Positions 23,319-34,453 of a DNA stretch of 64,000 bases are shown one piece after another. Where the stretch lies: NCBI GenBank assembly GCA_021234155.1, contig JAJEKV010000238.1:560001-624000 (forward strand). The letters are read 5' to 3'. The notes beneath the pieces were generated by a model, which worked only from the letters and a program-made list of their open reading frames with translations, ran no database searches and was not told the DNA's origin. The first letter of the stretch is position 1; the number at the start of each line of letters is the position of its first letter. The position numbers and the translations under genes are program-made. The stretch comes from Isoetes taiwanensis (lineage: Eukaryota; Streptophyta; Lycopodiopsida; Isoetales; Isoetaceae).

Positions 23319-25766
23319 TTAAAACTCCACACCACTGTTCAGCTGGATGGAAAAGGTTGTCCTCCTAAAGTTCTCAAGAGGAGACTCAACCTGCAGAACG
23401 ATTCCTGAACTTCCAATATTTTCACCATTTCTCTTTGACCTGCCAATCTGTTGAAATAGTAATTCTACCAGTCAGACAAACAATATTGGAAATCATATAA
23501 GTAAATGGCAGCAATTAATAACAGCATCTAGACATTTTACGATTGGTAAACTTGCAATTTTCCACATCCCAAATTAGAAGCTCAAAGGAAATTTGAAATC
23601 ATCCTTATTGGCAAGCTGCAAACCCCATTAGGCTTTTATCTCGAAATTAACACAATACAGGATACACATACAATCTGTTTACAGCATTGAAGGAAGGATT
23701 ATTGTTATTTGTCAAGATACAGATTTAAGTAAAATCACTTACAGAAACAGAGGCAAATGCAGAAGGCTCAATAGTAAGAGCACAACCACATGCCCAGCTA
23801 AGCTTTTCTTTTGGGGAATGAACAAACTCGGCTTTCCAACCAGCATTTCTCCCTCCAAATGTTGGCGTGACACTAGTAAAAATGGATGGTTTAAAGGGTT
23901 CAGCATTATAATTGATGAAAATGAAACATAGATTAGATACTTCAAATAAATTCACCATACCTTAACTGTATAGTTGGACGAAGCATTAGGCCTGACCTTT
24001 GCCAAGCTAATGGTTGAGTAAGACAAAGTGAGAGAGATTTCTCAGGTAGTTGAAGTGATGGATTAATTCTAGTTCCCCATTTATTCTGAAAAAATGGTCC
24101 ATAATTAAAATCAACCAAATTGAGCTAATAAAGGAAATGCCTTATCGATTAATAAGGACATGGAATATAACTAAAGCTAATGATGAAAAAGGCAAATCAC
24201 CTTGCATGAGAAGCTTAACTTGGATTCACCAGGCAATCGACCTTGTGCCTGAAGAAGACCACCAAGTGCAGGTAAAAATGCACTTCCAGTCAATCCTTCC
24301 CCGGCCACATATGTCAACTGCCCATTTGGAAATTGCAAATCCATAAACGACTGCAAGACAAGTACAAACGTTTTTAGAGTGAAGCATAGGCAATATGGCA
24401 CGTACAACGGATGATAACATCCATGTCTTGCATCAACTTACGCATGTCAATGGGTTCAGACAGATCATCGACATTAATAGCCACCTCCGATGCTTTGACC
24501 ACACTGCTGGGCACAGTGAATGGACACCATTCTGTAAATAGTTGAGAAAACTTTCAGATGCAAAAAATTTTTTATGAATTGCATGTTCAGCCTTCACTTT
24601 TCATCACCGATTATGCAACTGTTTAAGACGACGGCTTGAGACATGCAATTTGGCATAGGGATTGTTATGAGAATCACCTTTCGATCGAAACCATACCACA
24701 AGAGGTGCTGCTTAGATAAATGTATTGGCAACAGGAGGGTTGTATCTCGCACAAATAAAATAGGTCCAATCTGAACTAAGAACAATGGTGAGTTGCCATT
24801 GCCAGAAGAAGTGCCCCCATGTGAAGCCTCTGCACGCCACAAATCTCCTCTTGCAATGATGTTACTTTCAATATCTTGTGTCCGACTGTCATAAGTTGTT
24901 GTGACAGTAATGCTGCTCTGCTTCACCAAATCATAACATAATTAGCAACAAAATTTCAGCCAAAGCCAGATGTTTTATTTAACAATTCCAGCACAGCCAA
25001 CTTAGATACCAAAGATATACTTAATAATTTTAACTGCGGATCCAGCCATTTCTTGGAATTCATAGCTCACCTGCTTTTGAAATTGGCCCTGAGCTTTTGA
25101 CAAAAAGGACAGCAACTCTTCATTCGATGCATCATGAAAATCAGAAACAATATCCTGGTTTGAAGGCCCTTCATCTGACCTCCTCTGCCTTGTATTTTGA
25201 GCTTGCCAGACGACTCCTTCATTTGGACTCTCCTCAACATCCCTCCATTCAAGAGCGGTGCCACCTATACCTATGTTAGTGGCTGGAGCTTGTAAATTAT
25301 TTGTTATAGATTCTGCAGATATTATGGGGCCATCCCCATGTCCAGGCTTATAAAAGTGCTTGGTAACATTTCCCACGAAGTCACTCACACAAGCTCCTAG
25401 TTCAGCACCTGCTTGCCCCAATTTCTGCCCTATCTCATAAAAACCCGATGCGTTTTCTGTAACCACGGCTCGTCTCGAACTCTGAGATGATATTACCTTT
25501 CTATGAATATCAAACCCTACCCTTTCTACCTGGCTATGCCTTCCTGTAGATCGAGAATTTGGCCACGGCCATGACCATGAAGAAAGCCCAATATCAGACT
25601 GCGATCCCGGTCTTGAATCCTCCACCTGAGAGCTGCTGCAACCACTAGTAGACCGAATTTGGCTATGCAGCATACACCCAATTCCTTGGGCCAAGGAAGT
25701 AAACCTGTCTGCAATATCTTGGCCCTGTCTTTGCATACCTTCCCATCTTTCAAACGACAGCTCCAT
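23319..25766 (-). CDS. conserved plant protein of unknown function, beta-rich
   Basis: Seven exons on the minus strand give 519 aa: 25071-25766, 24678-24917, 24442-24531, 24201-24350, 23961-24085, 23743-23872, 23319-23447. The total is 1,560 nt, with all junctions in frame at GT-AG sites. Residues 1-232 are Ser/Gly-rich and likely unstructured. From about residue 233 the sequence becomes a series of amphipathic beta-like strands (SSITVTTTYDS, SPLFLVQIGPILFVRD, TRINPSLQLPEKSLSLCLTQ, SGIVLQVESPL) with the motif KHRRWLLMSM. It ends FSIQLNSGVEF, i.e. in Phe, as many beta-barrel outer-membrane proteins do. I believe this family is conserved in land plants but cannot name its function. A plastid or mitochondrial outer-membrane barrel is a guess. 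No signal or transit peptide is obvious. Convergent with SWAP70. Confidence 0.88.
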
Positions 25767-27644
25767 ATCTGCGGCTTATCAGACTTCCGATTAAGAAACT
25801 TTAGGGAAAAAGGATTCCATTAGGGCAAAAAAAATTGAACTCGATGGTTACTTGGATTGGGCAACGAAATGTTGAGGAAATGGGTTAGCCGAGAACCTGA
25901 TTGGAGGTGCCAGTGCCGGAATCTGAAGTGGGAGATTGAGAGTCCTTGGCGGCCAGAGTTGGGAAGAAAATGTAAAACAATTATTTTGAGTTTCCCTTCT
26001 ATCTTTGAGCCTGTTCCCAAAACAAGGCCTTGTGTGGTCCCTAGTACACACTCCTACCTCCCAACCTAAGTTTTAAGGTCAATTATGGCACCCAACATCA
26101 ACCAAATCATGGCCTCATTGCCAGTCTTGGAACATGGTGGACTCTTTCCATTGTCCACAGTGGTTGCTAGATATTATCAACATATGGCCCAGTCCACCAC
26201 CATTCACTTGATAATCTAATGCCTTCAAATGCGACCTGTCGCGACAAATATTATGTGTTGCATTTCTACCGGTACAAGAATATTAAGTCTATGTGTATCA
26301 AAACATGTGTTCACATGATGTGATTGCAATGTTGTCCTTAAAACTTCCTATATCAATACATGAAAAAATGTTGTTCTACTTTCAGGCGTCCAAACGAACT
26401 ACATTTCAAGCAAAAAGAAAATTTTGTTGCAACCTTTTAGTTTGCATTTGTATCACATCTATTATTACACCTCGTTGGGTATTTGTTTTGAGTAAAAAAT
26501 AAAAGACCAAGGTTGTGTACTTGTTTGAAGAAAGTACCCTGTCTAGGTTAATTTTTCCTTTGCTTTATGGATATAGTTGAGAACAAGTGCCTGGTTTGAC
26601 TCCAAAGCGAAGGTTGTCCAAACTCAAATATCTAGCACAATAACAGAAAGGTTTTCGTTTCATTTAGATGACTTATTCACTTGGATGTGCTAAATAGTAT
26701 TTATAAAGTGCACTCCTTTCTTAGCCATTGATTTTTAAGAAGAGGGAAAATCGTGTGGTGAATGTTTTTCTCCGGGGGGGGTTGTTGGGGGGAATGACGT
26801 GCGCCTATTTTCTTGAAAATTTTGTCTTTATCCCACATTTTCTGTTTGAAGTACTTTCCTAGCCAAAATTGTTTAGAGAATTCGAATTTTGCTTTCTCTG
26901 ATCTCAATTTTCTCTGAGTTGCTTACTAGCCTGGTGGAGGCTAGAAATTCATATGATTTCCGGTTCCAAGAGCTATGCCATTTTCATAGACGGACAGAGA
27001 GTAACTTGTGGTTTCGTATCCAGCACTACTTCTCAACTTTGGGACAAGCTTATAATAAACGTTCCCCGAAGAGCTCTTTCATTCTAAATATACAATTGTT
27101 CCGAGATGTGAAAAATTTAAAACTTAGACCATAGAATCTTGGTTGGAGAAATTTGTTGGAGACAATAATTGTCCGGCAGCAGGAATTTTTTGAGTTCATT
27201 GTGATTGGAGTGAACATTATGAGTGAATATATATAGCTTTGTTGCAATTGTGAGGTAATCAGTTTCAAATTGATCCAATTTTGCTTCCTTTCATTTGATT
27301 CCAACTTTTCTTTATGATTATAGGAATTGAGAAGCAATTTAACCTAAATGCCAAAACTCTGCCCATTCTTCATTGTTTTCTGGCGCTTCAGGAAGATGAT
27401 CGGACTCGCTTGCTCTCAAACTTGAAGGAAATTACATCTACAAACTCCGTCTTCATCCCTTTTGGAAATTTCAGTGATCTTTCTTCGTAAAAAAACTGGT
27501 GGATTCTTTGTTTGATCACACTCCAATTTGGGATAATTACTCTCTGATACTAATATTCCTAAGCCTTATGGCACTCCTCGGCCTATCAATGAAGTAAACT
27601 CTAATGCTGCTTGGGACGAGATTCTTCAACAAGAACAACCATAA

Positions 27645-28022
27645 ATGGGCCCCAAACTCGCCACTGTTCATGATATTTATTTAAACTCCCCTATAGTCTT
27701 TGAAAAAATGAAATGTCTTTCAAACTCTGCTGTTGTTTTGAAAGTTGACAAAACTAGAGTCAACATGGCTAATTTATGGCCACAACTTCTATCCATGCAA
27801 AAAGGCCTTTCTAATAATGTTGTTTATTGGCTAAGCTATCCTTCTATCATGATTAGGTGCGAAAACCAGAATTCTGCAAAGTTTCTACTTCATAGTGGTT
27901 CAATGGTGTATGAGAACTTTCATATTTCCTTCATTAAATGGAATCCTAGCTCTCGATCTCTGATCTTAATAACTATTGTGTGGCTTCTACCTCCCTTTAT
28001 GGACTTAACAAATTTGCTGTAA
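27645..28022 (+). mobile_element. possible LINE ORF1 remnant (DUF4283-like)
   Basis: A 125-codon frame reads VVYWLSYPSIMIRCENQNSA, then FLLHSGSMVYENFHISFIKW and NPSSRS. The pattern of a partly hydrophobic strand, a residue-poor loop, then a W-x-P resembles the DUF4283 domain at the start of plant LINE ORF1. A following frame continues as ASTSLYGL. No RT lies nearby and stops flank it, so this is a weak call. Confidence 0.27.
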
Positions 28023-28638
28023 TGAAGACTCTTTCAAAGCTCTATTTAACTCCATTGGTATCTATATCTCTACTATTTATGCTCCATACAAACCACTTGT
28101 AGCCTATGTCCTAGCTTGATTTATCCAAGGAGATTCCATCCATTATACCCTACACTGATTGTTTTAGCCAAAAAGCTATCTGGATCTACGATGGGCTAGT
28201 TTACCTCCAAATTGCACAAAATGCTTTTCTAGACATTTTTGGTATGCTGACTACAAAACAGACATGAATACTGATGGCTTGACGGAGAAAGAGGCTCCCA
28301 AAGAATCAACATTTGGCAGAAGTTTAGAGAAGAATACATTTATTGAGAAGGATTCATTTATTTCATGGACTAGAGTCAATGGTAGTGCTAAAAGAATTGC
28401 AAAATTTTTTAAAGAGAGTAAAAAAAATCTCCAACCTTGCAAACAAAAAGGGCATCAATGGAAATAGCTCTTCAATTACAACTCAATTAACTGATGTTAA
28501 AGATATAGTTTGAAAGGTAAGGCCAAGTTTGTTTTTGGAAATGATCACACTTTGGATTTCCACTCTACTCTACCTCAGATTGTAAGCTATATCAATGTGG
28601 TCCTATTCTAACACATGTATAGCAACACCAAGCACATG

Positions 28639-28731
28639 TTTTTTCCTATTTACTTGCGTATACTAGGGCCGTATAGGTTTTTCGCTTTTTCCTATTTACT
28701 TACATATACAAGGATTGTACAGTTTTTCCGT
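28639..28731. repeat. 48-bp imperfect tandem duplication
   Basis: TTTTCCTATTTACTTGCGTA with its continuation (from 28639) is followed by TTTTCCTATTTACTTACATA with a matching continuation (from 28688). The copies differ at several sites. Confidence 0.65.
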
Positions 28732-29985
28732 CGATTGCACTAATGGGTTTTTATATATGGTTTCTATTTGTCGTATCTGCGTGTAAACCAATTACTAAAC
28801 AATTGTTTACTTAAGAACTGTTAGACTTATGGCGTCCCTACTTGTGCGTGGCAACGCCGGACATACATTCTAAACTTATAGTAGAATCTCAAGATTTTAT
28901 GGTTTCTTATTAGATTTTTTCCTTTGCATGCCACCACTATTTTAGAAACCCAGGCCACTACAGCCAGGTTTGAGGCCTTTTTATGTGATGGACGGATTTA
29001 GGGCCTACAATAACACCTTGGCTATATTGGAACAAGCTGCTCAAGGCCACTATAGATTGCCCCAGACCATGCGAGATGAGGCGCAACAACATTCAATCGG
29101 GGTATTGATATTTTTGTTTGTTCTTATTGAACGAGAAGTTGGAGTTATTTCCTTAAAAGCACATACATGCTAGCTGAAACCCTTGCTTTAAATCCTCTAA
29201 AGAGCTCAAATTAAAGTTGAACTTTGATGTCCTTTGTTTTTTAAGTATGCATAGAATGCATCTCCATTTTGCTTACTATTCTGGGTATTACAAAAGTAAA
29301 TAATGTCCATTCTTGCAAATATCAAGATGTGCTATTGACAGATATTGCACATATGGATATTAAAGGGTGAGTAAAGACATATGCCAGGACATTAGCCTGG
29401 CAACGCTGGGCACACGTTTACTAAATATCTATTTCAAGCTATCAGAAGGAATGATGAAAAACTGCAAGGAAACAAGTCTAGCTAAATAATTCTGTTTTGT
29501 GACATAGACATATAGCAATATCTGAACGAACTTCATATGTTTGGATTTGTATTTTTTCAAATGAGATTTGGTGATTTTACTTTCAATGTGTATTCTTCAG
29601 TCCCAGTTAAGTGCATCATCTGCAACTTCTTTTCCATGCAAATGTCGTAGCAAGCTTAAATTTGACATGTAGCTATAGACAATAAGACCTTGCCCATCTG
29701 CATAGTAGCTTTGGCAAGGCTTTAATTCTGTTTGAAAAATCACATGATTGGTTTTTGATACCTGACTTTTATCTGCAAGGTATCCGTAGGCCTAAAAGTA
29801 TTTGAGCATTATTCGTTGCACAATTGTGGGTTATTCATGGGCAGTTGTGGTCTCACAACAGACCACTAGTGAAAGTGTCCAATGCTCAATTTTACATCAG
29901 ACTAATAAAAATAATTTCGGGCAATCAAACCTAAAACTAGCATATGCAAGTTGAGAGGTGTCGTTTTTATAAGTGAAAGAACCTT

Positions 29986-30242
29986 TTACAGAGTCATCCC
30001 AGCAGGAGCACTAGGAGCATTCTTTTGGTTCTTAGCTTGCTCAACAATGATAACTCGGGTGGTCAATACCATGTCTGCTACTGAAGCTGCACTTTGCAAT
30101 GCACATTTGCTGACTTTTGAAGGGCCAGTAACACCAGACTATAGAAGATTCTCATACTTGTCAGCTATAGCATTTAACCCATCTCCCACTCAATTTGTAA
30201 TGTTTTCTCGACTATCACTGCACCTTCAACACCCTCGTTATG
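29986..30242 (-). pseudogene. CPN60: plastid chaperonin-60 C-terminal fragment
   Basis: Read on the minus strand from about 30240, it gives EGAVIVEKT, DKYENLL, KCALQSAASVADMVLTTR and a terminal GMTL before the stop at 29986-29988. This is the end of the plastid Cpn60 (beta-type) equatorial domain, which folds newly imported proteins in the chloroplast. A one-base loss after EWEMG and an in-frame TAG after ENLL destroy the frame. Nothing further N-terminal is present. The tail after TTR is longer than usual. It is a dead fragment moved or duplicated from elsewhere. Confidence 0.85.
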
Positions 30243-30517
30243 GGTAACATCCAAATTTGTTTCAAAATAATTCGTTGCCCAATTATGGGCTGTTTGTGGG
30301 CAAATTTGGTCTCAATAGAAGACCCAAATTTGTTTCACAATAAGCTGTTGCCAAGTTGTAAGTGTCCCACAGACCCAAAATACAATCATTGTTCATGTTA
30401 AGGGAAAAAGTGTAATTTCAGAAAATACAAGGGCATTTCGCAAATACCCTAAACTATAGGGGCATTTTTTAATTTCCCCTAGTCTTTAAAGTGCAATTTA
30501 GGTTAGACGATGATCTT

Positions 30518-30627
30518 GGAATATGTAGCAAAATAACAGGGGGTTCCAGGGGGATTTGATATGGATGTAAAAAATAACGATTCCTGGAACCATAGACCAT
30601 ATATCCCTAAAACAATTGAATGGGTTG

Positions 30628-30662
<35 letters not shown>

Positions 30663-31094
30663 ATAGATTCAAGATAAAAAATAATTACATTAGCTCACTG
30701 GGTATATTGGTTAAAGTATTCTTATTAGGACATTGAGTTATTTTGGTAGAGGTTCGAGCCCCCGTATTTTATATTCTAAATTCTTAGGCAACGCCATATA
30801 GAGGTTCGTCATTCCCTCAAAGCCTTAGGCGAAATCGTATTTCATATTTCAAAATCATTGGCGCCTCCAATCATAAATGATTATAAGTTTAAACGAGAGG
30901 TGCTCCACAGCCCCAAGATACGATCGGGTCATTAGGATCGATGAATCCGACGATTATGGTAGTCCAGGGTGCACCTCGTTTAGAATATGTAGCAAAATAA
31001 CAGGGGTTCCAGGGGGATTTGATATAGATGTAAAAAATAACAATTCTTGAAACCATAGACCATATATCCCTAACACAATTGAATGGGTTGTTAA
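30518..31094. repeat. 115-bp direct repeats flanking a poly-A/SINE-like insert
   Basis: A block starting GAATATGTAGCAAAATAACA and ending GAATGGGTTGTTA occurs at about 30518-30631 and again at about 30979-31092, with roughly 94% identity. Between them lie the A30 run (30632-30661) and the tRNA-like unit (30662-30977). The right-hand copy of the 3.8-kb block has only the second member (about 49078-49190). Confidence 0.8.
30662..30977 (+). repeat. tRNA-derived SINE-like unit (left)
   Basis: It follows the poly-A run directly. A-box-like CACTGGGTATATTGGTTAAA (about 30701-30720) and B-box-like AGAGGTTCGAGCCCC (about 30750-30764) are spaced as in an RNA polymerase III promoter. The body continues to about 30977. 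The same unit is at 48775-49077, where 17 bp (ATTTTATATTCTAAATT) are absent. Confidence 0.55.
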
Positions 31095-31555
31095 CAGTAG
31101 GGCAATAAGTTAAACATTGGGCATAACACTATTTAAGGTGAATGAGTTCCGCCCGGTAAAGCGGAGGCATGTTTTTCCACAATTGGGTCATAAAGCATGG
31201 CCTTCAAATGATGTAGAATAGAAATTCTTTAGCACCAAGCAATAAACAGACTTTTGTATTTTATTATTGTCTAATCAATGATTAAGATAGTAGATAGGAG
31301 GTCTATACGCATGGGGATTTTGGCAAAATTCAAGGGTATAAATAGCGAATTGAAGTAATTATCAAGAAAGGTCGCTGGTTGCACACTTGAGCCGCAAAAC
31401 ACATGAAGCATCAAAATAAGCACCTTCCAAAGATAACATATCAAGCCGGGCAATGCCAACTCATCTTATGAAGTGCCAAAGTGGTGCGCAAAGGCTTGAT
31501 CCCTCAAGGTGGCATGCCTTTATTGAAGCTTCGTCTAGACCATGCCCCGCCGAGC

Positions 31556-31715
31556 ATGGTCTAGTGGCAGGATCTTAAACTATCACACCTGAGGTTACGG
31601 GTTCATACCTAGCCATTATTGGTCTAGTAATGGGGACCTTAAACATTCATTGCCTTGAGGTCACGGGTTCAAGTACAACCAACCGGTCCTGTGGTAGAGA
31701 CCTTAAACCTGCCAT
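31556..31715 (+). repeat. row of three tRNA-like heads (left)
   Basis: Two 62-63-bp modules follow head to tail: GGTCTAGTGGCAGGATCTTA ending GGGTTCATACC, and GGTCTAGTAATGGGGACCTT ending GGGTTCAAGTACAACC. A third, cut short, begins GGTCCTGTGGTAGAGACC. Each full module has an A-box/B-box pair, and the first resembles tRNA-Glu around GTCTAGT and the T-loop GGTTCA. Acceptor stems are absent, so these are retroposon heads and not tRNA genes. The right copy is at 49648-49808. Confidence 0.55.
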
Positions 31716-34119
31716 ATGTAATCACATGCAAAGCAAACTCCTAGCATGTCGTGCATAGGTAGTGGTTTGGCTTCCATGTGCAACTCCCAGCATATCGCGC
31801 CTAGGTAGTGGTTTGGCTTCCATTGATGTAGAATATACTCATGGTGTGATGGCGGATAGAATGACGTCCTTTAATATAAAAAGGATACTAGTACCACCAA
31901 GACTAAGGTGTCAATACAAAATTATTAGGCAAGGATAGGGTAGCCATTTAAGGCTGCAACACAAAATTGTTAAGCAAGGACTGGTTTTTTTCTCTTTCAA
32001 GTAACCCATTAAGATCTCAAACAACCAAATGGGAACTATAACTTATATCGTTAAAAGAAGAATTTTAATGACCATGTGGCATCCAGAAACCAACGCTCAT
32101 ATGATCAGTTAGCCTTCGAAGAAACAGAAAGCTCATTACACAGAGCTAGGCGGACAAGGGTCGGGTCCGTGTTTGGAACATGTTGTATGGTGATCCGCCC
32201 GTATGATAGAATATGCCTTATGGTAGATTACGAAAAGAAAATCCGATAAGGGAGAAGATATTGATAAAAGCAGACCTTTGGAAAAGAGGGACAAAGAAGA
32301 AGATATTGATAAATCGAGACCTAAAAAAGAGGGGTAAGACTTTGGTATGTGGGCGAAGAATGTTAATAACGAGGATTGTTGAATGCTAGAGAAGATAAAC
32401 CGCATTGAGCCATTAAGTACAAGGTAAGTGGAAGACTAATGAGTTAACAAATGCTTTGCTTAAGCGTATGAAGATTACATGTTAAAACGAAATGAAACTC
32501 TTTTTGGTTCAAACAATCATATGCACAAAATTTGTTGTATAGTACTAAGTTCTTTGGCATATATAATGAGTTTCCTTTTTTTTTGAGTTCTCGCTACAAG
32601 CTAATGAATTACTTTTATCTTATGGTGATGCTAGATTTTCTCTTATTTTTCCATCCGCGGTGCAAGTATGCCATGCTTGCTTAGAAATAAAGATGATTTT
32701 TGGTTTGCCGTGGTCATAATGGACATCATATTTTCTGGTGAGTATCTGTTTATCATAGGTCGTACTTCATGGAAGGATTATGGGAGGAACAAATAATGAT
32801 ATTGAAATAACATTTATTTTTTGAATAATGAGTTTTCTATCACCTATATGCGTCCATATTTTTCTACATAGCGGCAGGCACTATTCGCTGTGTTGACGAC
32901 CTTACTTGACCTTCACCATTGACCTGAGTATCTCCATCATATTTTCTTGAGTATTTGCAAGCAAATGCTTGAGTATTTAGTGTAAATATTAACAGGTCTG
33001 TGCAAGCAACAAATAATTGAGTATTATCGCTAGAAATAAAAACAGGAAAGGCAAGTTGCTTGTTTGTTCCAACCTGCACTATAGGCATGCAAAACGAAAC
33101 CCAGATTACACTCACATCATTGTACGTACCATGTCTTGACATATTGGAATGTCTGGATGGATGTGGAGGGAGGGAGGGAGGGAGGGAGGGAGAGATGTGA
33201 TATGGAGCATGCTAGGGGGAGTGATCCAAAAGCAAGGGATTAAGGCAATGGGGTATAAGGATACCAATGGTTACAAGAATTGACAAAAGGGGCAAGATAT
33301 TATATTCAAATATTACAAGCAAAAGAATAGGGCGAAATATCCTTCATGCAACTATATTTACAAAAAAGGGATGATATTTCAAAATAAAAGATAAGGAAAG
33401 TCTCATGCAACTATTTTTGCAAAAAGGGGGACGATTTGAGACCAGAATAGCGTGAAGATTCTTTATTAGGGAAAAAGAGGTTGAACTGCTATTAGAAGGG
33501 GGTTGTCGGCACAGATCAAAATCAGAAAAGATCCCTTTCATCAAATCCGGCACCAGCAAACCGGTCTATGCTTCGCTGCTTCCTATTCCGACTCCAGAGA
33601 TTCGATTCCTGTCTGCTGTGTCCAGATCCGATCCAACTTGCGAGTATCTGACAGCGATTGAGGATCCTGTAAGCGGAGCCTTAATTGCGACCTTCTTTGT
33701 GAAGTCCGAGATTGGTTCTATTTCTTACCATTGGCAGTTGTGATTGAACCCATCCAAACCCAAAGCTGTTGTAGAACGGATTGATCTTGTGCTGAAGGGA
33801 AATAGAATTCCTTTCGCCCTAAATCTCTTGGGAATTACCTTAATCTTTGGATCCGGTTGGGTGGAAACTAGATGCTCCATAGCTTGGTTGTGGAGACCAA
33901 GTACCTTTGTTCTTGAGCAGAGTTTAGCTTATAAGACTCGAGGATTATTTCTTCGCTTTCTATCTATTTAATGTTGGAACAAAGTGGATAACATCTTTAA
34001 GAATCCTTAAAGCATATCAAGATGAAATTGTATTATTACGCCCCTGTGGAGACCGCCAAACCTATAAGACGCCCAAACTAGTACATCATCGGTTATAAAG
34101 CAGATCATCTAATGCATCA

Positions 34120-34453
34120 TTCATAATGCATCCCCCCCCCCCCCCCCCCAATCTCTTCCTCATCCATCTCCTTCACATCCATTGTTTTCATGCACCCTTC
34201 CCTCAGTAGTCTAAAATATCAAATATACAAGCTCTTGTCCGAGTATCTGGGAAATAAAAAAACTCAACAAGGGTGCTAGCTTGCGTACCATGTTTAATGC
34301 GTAAGTCGGCATAAACACGGGTAATAAAGAAGAACATGTGCCTCATCTACCATTGCATATCCTACACGATCTAAGCTCATACATGGGATATCACTCCACC
34401 GCGCCTATTTCAACCCCGAAACCGGTGCAAACTTAATCTCATCCTGCAGATGG
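34120..34453 (-). pseudogene. LINE ORF2 C-terminal fragment (left copy)
   Basis: Homologous to 52208-52539, the C-terminal end of the LINE ORF2 in the right-hand block, including the region coding the zinc-finger-like CRICNG and HVLLYCPGY motifs. Here the cysteine-containing part is damaged by a 14-bp loss near 34349, and the fragment is cut at 34453 where the 345-bp array begins. Confidence 0.8.

Larger units (their letters stand above)
25767..29985. other. mostly unassigned (4.2 kb)
   Basis: Upstream of the beta-rich gene there is no recognisable neighbour. The stretch contains a possible LINE ORF1 remnant (27645-28022), a 48-bp duplication (28639-28731) and G-rich runs at 26773-26794. A plus-strand frame at 28970-29173 (EQAAQGHYRLPQTMRDEAQQ) is open but unrecognised. 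The remainder shows no feature. Confidence 0.4.
30632..34453. repeat. left copy of a 3.8-kb repeated block
   Basis: This block matches 48741-52539 almost end to end, starting with a poly-A run (30 here, 34 there) followed by CATAGATTCAAG and ending at CATCCTGCAGATGG. It contains a tRNA-like SINE unit, a cluster of tRNA-like heads (31556-31715), a GGGA microsatellite (about 33166-33191), a C18 run (34132-34149, interrupted in the other copy) and the last part of a minus-strand LINE ORF2. Stretches of several hundred bases, for example 32864-33142, are identical in both copies, so duplication was recent. Small frames inside (32864-33142 -, 33744-33971 +) are not recognised and are not called genes. 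Confidence 0.9.

Noticed and set aside
25002-25070. C-terminal extension VSYEFQEMAG... of the first exon of the beta-rich gene
   Set aside because: It is read-through into the intron. A strong GTGAGC donor at 25070-25065 and the in-frame join to the next exon end the exon at 25071.
31556-31715. Functional tRNA genes
   Set aside because: A-box and B-box elements are present but no closed acceptor stem or complete cloverleaf, and the modules repeat inside a retroposon-rich block.
32864-33142. 92-codon minus-strand frame identical in both 3.8-kb blocks (also 50962-51240)
   Set aside because: Identity reflects recent duplication of the whole block, noncoding parts included. No family, no codon pattern and no upstream signal support a gene.
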